A DNA stretch of 64,000 nt from Calliopum simillimum (Eukaryota; Arthropoda; Insecta; Diptera; Lauxaniidae), in the NCBI GenBank assembly GCA_951812925.1, contig OX638370.1:94378897-94442896 (forward strand), read 5' to 3'. Positions 60,566 through 64,000 of this stretch are shown here, one piece after another. Below the pieces are notes generated by a model. That model saw only the letters and a list, made by a program, of their open reading frames with translations. It had not been told where the DNA came from and ran no database searches. The position numbers and the translations under genes are program-made. Position 1 is the stretch's first letter. Each line of letters opens with the position of its first letter.

Positions 60566-62395
60566 TTATGTTATGAATAAAATATTTTATTTCCGAAGAC
60601 TACGTTATGCATTGGTCTATGCTCAATATTTCTAAAATTTTATTTGGAAATCTTTTTCTGTTTTAAATTTTGTTTGTCTAAAATATAGAATACCGTTTAA
60701 CAGAGCACACTCAAAGCCACTTTTTTGTATTGTAATTGAAAATTTGTTTGTGAGATCAATTTTAGTTGCAAAGTTTCAAATAGAGATAAATAGTGTTTGG
60801 TTAATAGTTAGAACAAATTTTAAAATGGAAAATATTGAGTGAGATAAGTATTAATAATTTTATTCAAAAAAGTTTTTTTTTTTTCATATAAAAAAAGCTA
60901 TTTGTGAAGTAAACTAAGGACTAATTTAAAATTTTTGCTTTATGTAAACTTTTAAAAAATCGGCTAGGTTCGACTAACCAACCTAAAACAGAAATTAATA
61001 AACCAGTATTTTGTGAATTCATCTCAGTTAAGATCTATTAAAAACTTTTTGCGATTTGCGAGTAATACAATTTTTTCTAGGTTACTTTTTATATACAAAA
61101 AGGGTAATGTTTGTTTGTCTTTCATTTATGGGCTTGGAAATTATTTACTTGATTTTGATGAAATTTTCAAAGTGTACTAGAATCGTTTAGAGAAAGATCA
61201 TGGACAAGAAAAATGGGCGATGCCACGGCCTCTACTTTACATAATTCGTCACCCCTTTGAAACGGTTTGAGCCAGTTTAATGAAATTTGGTACAAATGTG
61301 AAGGGCATTAGGACAATTATCATCCATTGAAAAACTGGGCGGAATCACGCCCCTGAAAAACTTAACTAGTCATATCTCCGAAAGTTTCGGACCGAAACTA
61401 TTCAACGTAAATATATAAAATTTGGTATGAATTGCAGCATGACAAATAATAGTCACTGAAAAACATTAGAAGAAACACCGCTCCCATTTAATTTCTGTCA
61501 TTGAAAACAAGTCACAGAAACACAAGTCATTTGCCTAATGTGAATTGTACCAAAAACTAAATACATTGTTTTTAGATGACTCGGTTGAGAAATTTTTGTT
61601 TTTTATGTATGTAAGTATTAATTGAAACCTTAAATTAAATGTTAAGCATTTTAGACCTTTAAAAAAACGATTTAGCTCTTTTTTTAAGCTCCTGGCAATA
61701 ATGATGGGGCGCTCATTCTGTTTGTGGAAAAGTACAAAATGCTAAATTTTCCTTGGTTTGAATGAGTCCCTCTACTACTCAATCAATGAAAAACTGCGGA
61801 AGCAATTCTTCATATAAAGTTCTGCTGCTTAGGAATGAATTGCTGAAAAGTGGACTGAAATTGTGAATATTACTAATACCGTTTTACAAGCAAGATTACC
61901 ATTTCCATACCACCGCGATTTGACGATGTTTTGTCATAAAACTACCTAATTTTAGTTGAAAAAATTAAATTAAAGTCTTTGATATCTCGCTTCGTATTTG
62001 AGATATAAAGATATAATACATACGATAATAAAGTCGAAAAACTTAAATTAATTTTTTTCGATATCTCGCTTCGTTTTGGAAATATCGACACTTAATAAAT
62101 ACAAGAACACTGAAGAAATTTCAAAACAGCATCACAAACAACAATAATGGACTGGCTAATTTAAAACTCTGTCAAGTCTCGATATCGTGAAAACGAAGCG
62201 AGATATTCAAACATTTTATGAAATTTTTTCCTTTGATCTTGAAAGTGATATGTATATCCAAAAATTTTATTAATTTCTCCGACTTCGGCTGTTTTATGTG
62301 ATTTTGTGATCGATGTTCGACGGCAAGGAAATCGTAGGTGTGTCATTTCTAGGACGAAAATTTATTTATTTTATTTATTTATTTAAGTATCCGTT
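60566..62395. other. Intergenic with degenerate dispersed repeat
   Basis: 61081-61500 carries the GGGCGGAATCACGCCCC / GGGCGATGCCACGGCC type repeat also seen at 1640-2640. GATATCTCGCTTCGT recurs at 61980-62210 in both orientations. No supported gene. Confidence 0.4.
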
Positions 62396-62885
62396 ATATC
62401 CACCAAAACGAGAGTGCGCATTTTTGATTCGAATGTGAAATCGGTTTTGTTATATGGGTGCGAAACATGGCTTGTTACTGAACAACTAACGAACAAGCTG
62501 CAAGTATTCGTCAACAAATGCATAAGGCGAATACTAAAGGTTTGGTGGCCTCGCACTGTATCAAATGACGAGCTACATCAAAAATGCAATCAGAGGGCTA
62601 TAGCAATCGAGGTCAAGCTGCGCAAATGGAGATGGATTGGTCACACTCTCCGGAAACCACACAGCGAAGTTTGTCGCCAGGCTCTTGAGTGGAATCCACA
62701 AGGCAGTAGAGGACGTGGTAGACCCAAAACCAACTGGAACAGGTCGCTGGAAAAGGAAATCCAAGAATCGGGAAAGTCGTGGCAAGAGATTAAAGCCATC
62801 GCAAGGGATCGTGACAAATGGAGAGATTTCATATTGGCCCTATGCTCCTCCTAGGAGTTAAAGGAGAACACAACATACAACACAA
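62396..62885 (+). mobile_element. 5'-truncated LINE 3' end with intact C-terminal frame
   Basis: The frame is open from 62414 to TAG at 62854. It encodes the C-terminal part of LINE ORF2: SVLLYGCETWLVTEQLTNKL, KWRWIGHTLRKPHSEV, SRGRGRPKTNWNRSLEKEI and RDRDKWRDFILALCSS. It is the best-preserved copy in the window and the reference for the other fragments. The tail is ACACAACATACAACACA, a variant of the ATAC tail. No clear target duplication. Confidence 0.85.
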
Positions 62886-63113
62886 TAAGATAAGAAATAC
62901 CTACAAAATGGGCGATTATCAACTATCTGGCATTACTGGACGCACATCATGATGACACTGACACTCAACAGCGAAAAAAAAAAAACCAAACGTCAAATCT
63001 TGACAAGTTTTTTGTTCTTTTCGAATTTTGCGTTTCACCGCGTGGTGTTTTTTGCGCAACGAATTTACATTTATTTTCTTGTTTGACGCGTGGAAAATAA
63101 ATAAAATATCAAA

Positions 63114-63989
63114 ATGAGTTTGTACAATTTCAAGAAAATAATGGTGGTTCCGCCAGCAAAGGTATGTGTAAAATAACATTGGGAAAACAAAGTTTGTTGT
63201 TATTTTGGCAGCAGAGCCCGAGTAAACTAACCTCAAATATGTTAACCAATGCTGATGAAATTGTGAACTGTGCTGAAATACTGAATATTTATGCTCTTTT
63301 TTTTTTAAGGACTTCATCGACATTATGTTGTCGAAGACGCAACGCAAAACGCCAACAGTTGTGCACAAGGGTTATAAAATTTCCCGCATACGTGCCTTCT
63401 ACACACGCAAGGTCAAATATACGCAACAGAATTTCCACGATCGTCTGTCGCAGATAATACAGGATTTTCCAAAGCTTGATGATGTGCATCCTTTCTATGC
63501 TGATCTTATGAATGTGCTCTACGATAAGGATCATTACAAGTTGGCGTTGGGTCAACTAAATACAGCAAGATATTTGATAGATAAGTGAGTGCGGCAGATA
63601 ATTTCATTAAATTTAATTTTCTTTTATTAATTTATACCATTTGCTTTTAAACCCATAGCGTTGCCAAGGATTATGTACGTCTGTTGAAATATGGTGATTC
63701 CTTATATCGCTGCAAGCAGTTGAAAAAGGCTGCACTCGGTCGAATGGCTACCATAATGAAACGTCAAGCTTCAAATTTGACCTATTTGGAACAAGTGCGT
63801 CAACATTTGTCACGTTTGCCTACTATTGATCCTTATTCACGTACAATCATCATTTGTGGTTTTCCCAATGTTGGCAAGTCAAGTTTCATCAATAAAATCA
63901 CACGTGCGGATGTGGAGGTGCAACCTTATGCTTTTACCACAAAGTCGCTGTATGTTGGACACACAGATTACAAATATTTGCGTTGGCAG
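63114..63989 (+). CDS. Non1: Nucleolar GTP-binding protein 1 (NOG1/GTPBP4), 5' part
   Basis: An essential nucleolar GTPase acting in 60S ribosomal-subunit maturation. Exons 63114-63161, 63310-63584 and 63659-63989 (in phase, GT-AG) encode residues 1-218. The next donor, GTGCGT, begins at 63990, so the rest lies beyond the window. The start ATG gives [15 protein letters not shown], the family N-terminus. Conserved blocks are [40 protein letters not shown] and [20 protein letters not shown]. The Walker A / G1 motif is [10 protein letters not shown], followed by [20 protein letters not shown]. The sequence is intact and close to animal orthologues. The symbol follows the Drosophila orthologue. 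Upstream sequence (62890-63113) should hold the promoter; no TATA box is evident. Confidence 0.97.
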
Positions 63990-64000
63990 GTGCGTGAACC

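Overview
The window is AT-rich animal nuclear DNA. Introns of about 66-76 bp, the gene content and the crowd of small transposons point to a higher (brachyceran) fly. A tephritid-like genome is my best guess, but this is inferred from style and not proven. Only three host genes are supported. (1) An SLC12A8-like cation-chloride-cotransporter-family gene (3338-5799, +) has seven recognisable exons and lacks its first short exon. (2) A complete nine-exon CYP3-clan cytochrome P450 (10328-7135, -) is convergent with it and encodes 510 residues with all signature motifs. (3) The first three exons of the nucleolar GTPase NOG1 (GTPBP4/Non1) start at 63114 and run off the right edge.

Almost everything between 10.5 and 63 kb is mobile or repetitive. 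The standout is an apparently complete 8,690-bp P-element-superfamily transposon (20308-28997). It has two 516-bp inverted arms with CAGAGAG termini and tandem arrays of one repeat family just inside both arms. Its predicted two-exon transposase carries two THAP zinc-finger domains in tandem, a P-type catalytic core and a threonine-rich N-terminal exon. I see no target-site duplication.

Other regions: 10.5-14.1 kb holds a Helentron/DINE-like repeat, a decayed Tc1/mariner copy and a 1.9-kb double fold-back element. A 1.09-kb (TTAGG)n array lies at 14481-15570; this is the ancestral insect telomere repeat, which flies do not use as telomere. An element with GGGGCACATTTGAC ends (17620-19159) contains a copia RNase H fragment. 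An R1-like LINE (30.2-31.8 kb) and several pieces of one LINE family with ATAC tails are scattered through the window; one 54-bp piece has a perfect 13-bp target-site duplication. A deleted mariner with intact TIRs lies at 44495-45383. Several MITEs follow, one of them hAT-like with an 8-bp duplication. Two copies of a 142-bp-period repeat element lie at 39.9 and 51.6 kb.

The host genes show no operon-like relationship. The SLC12-like and P450 genes meet tail to tail, and NOG1 begins after a long repeat-dominated interval. I found no rRNA gene, intact tRNA gene or CRISPR array.
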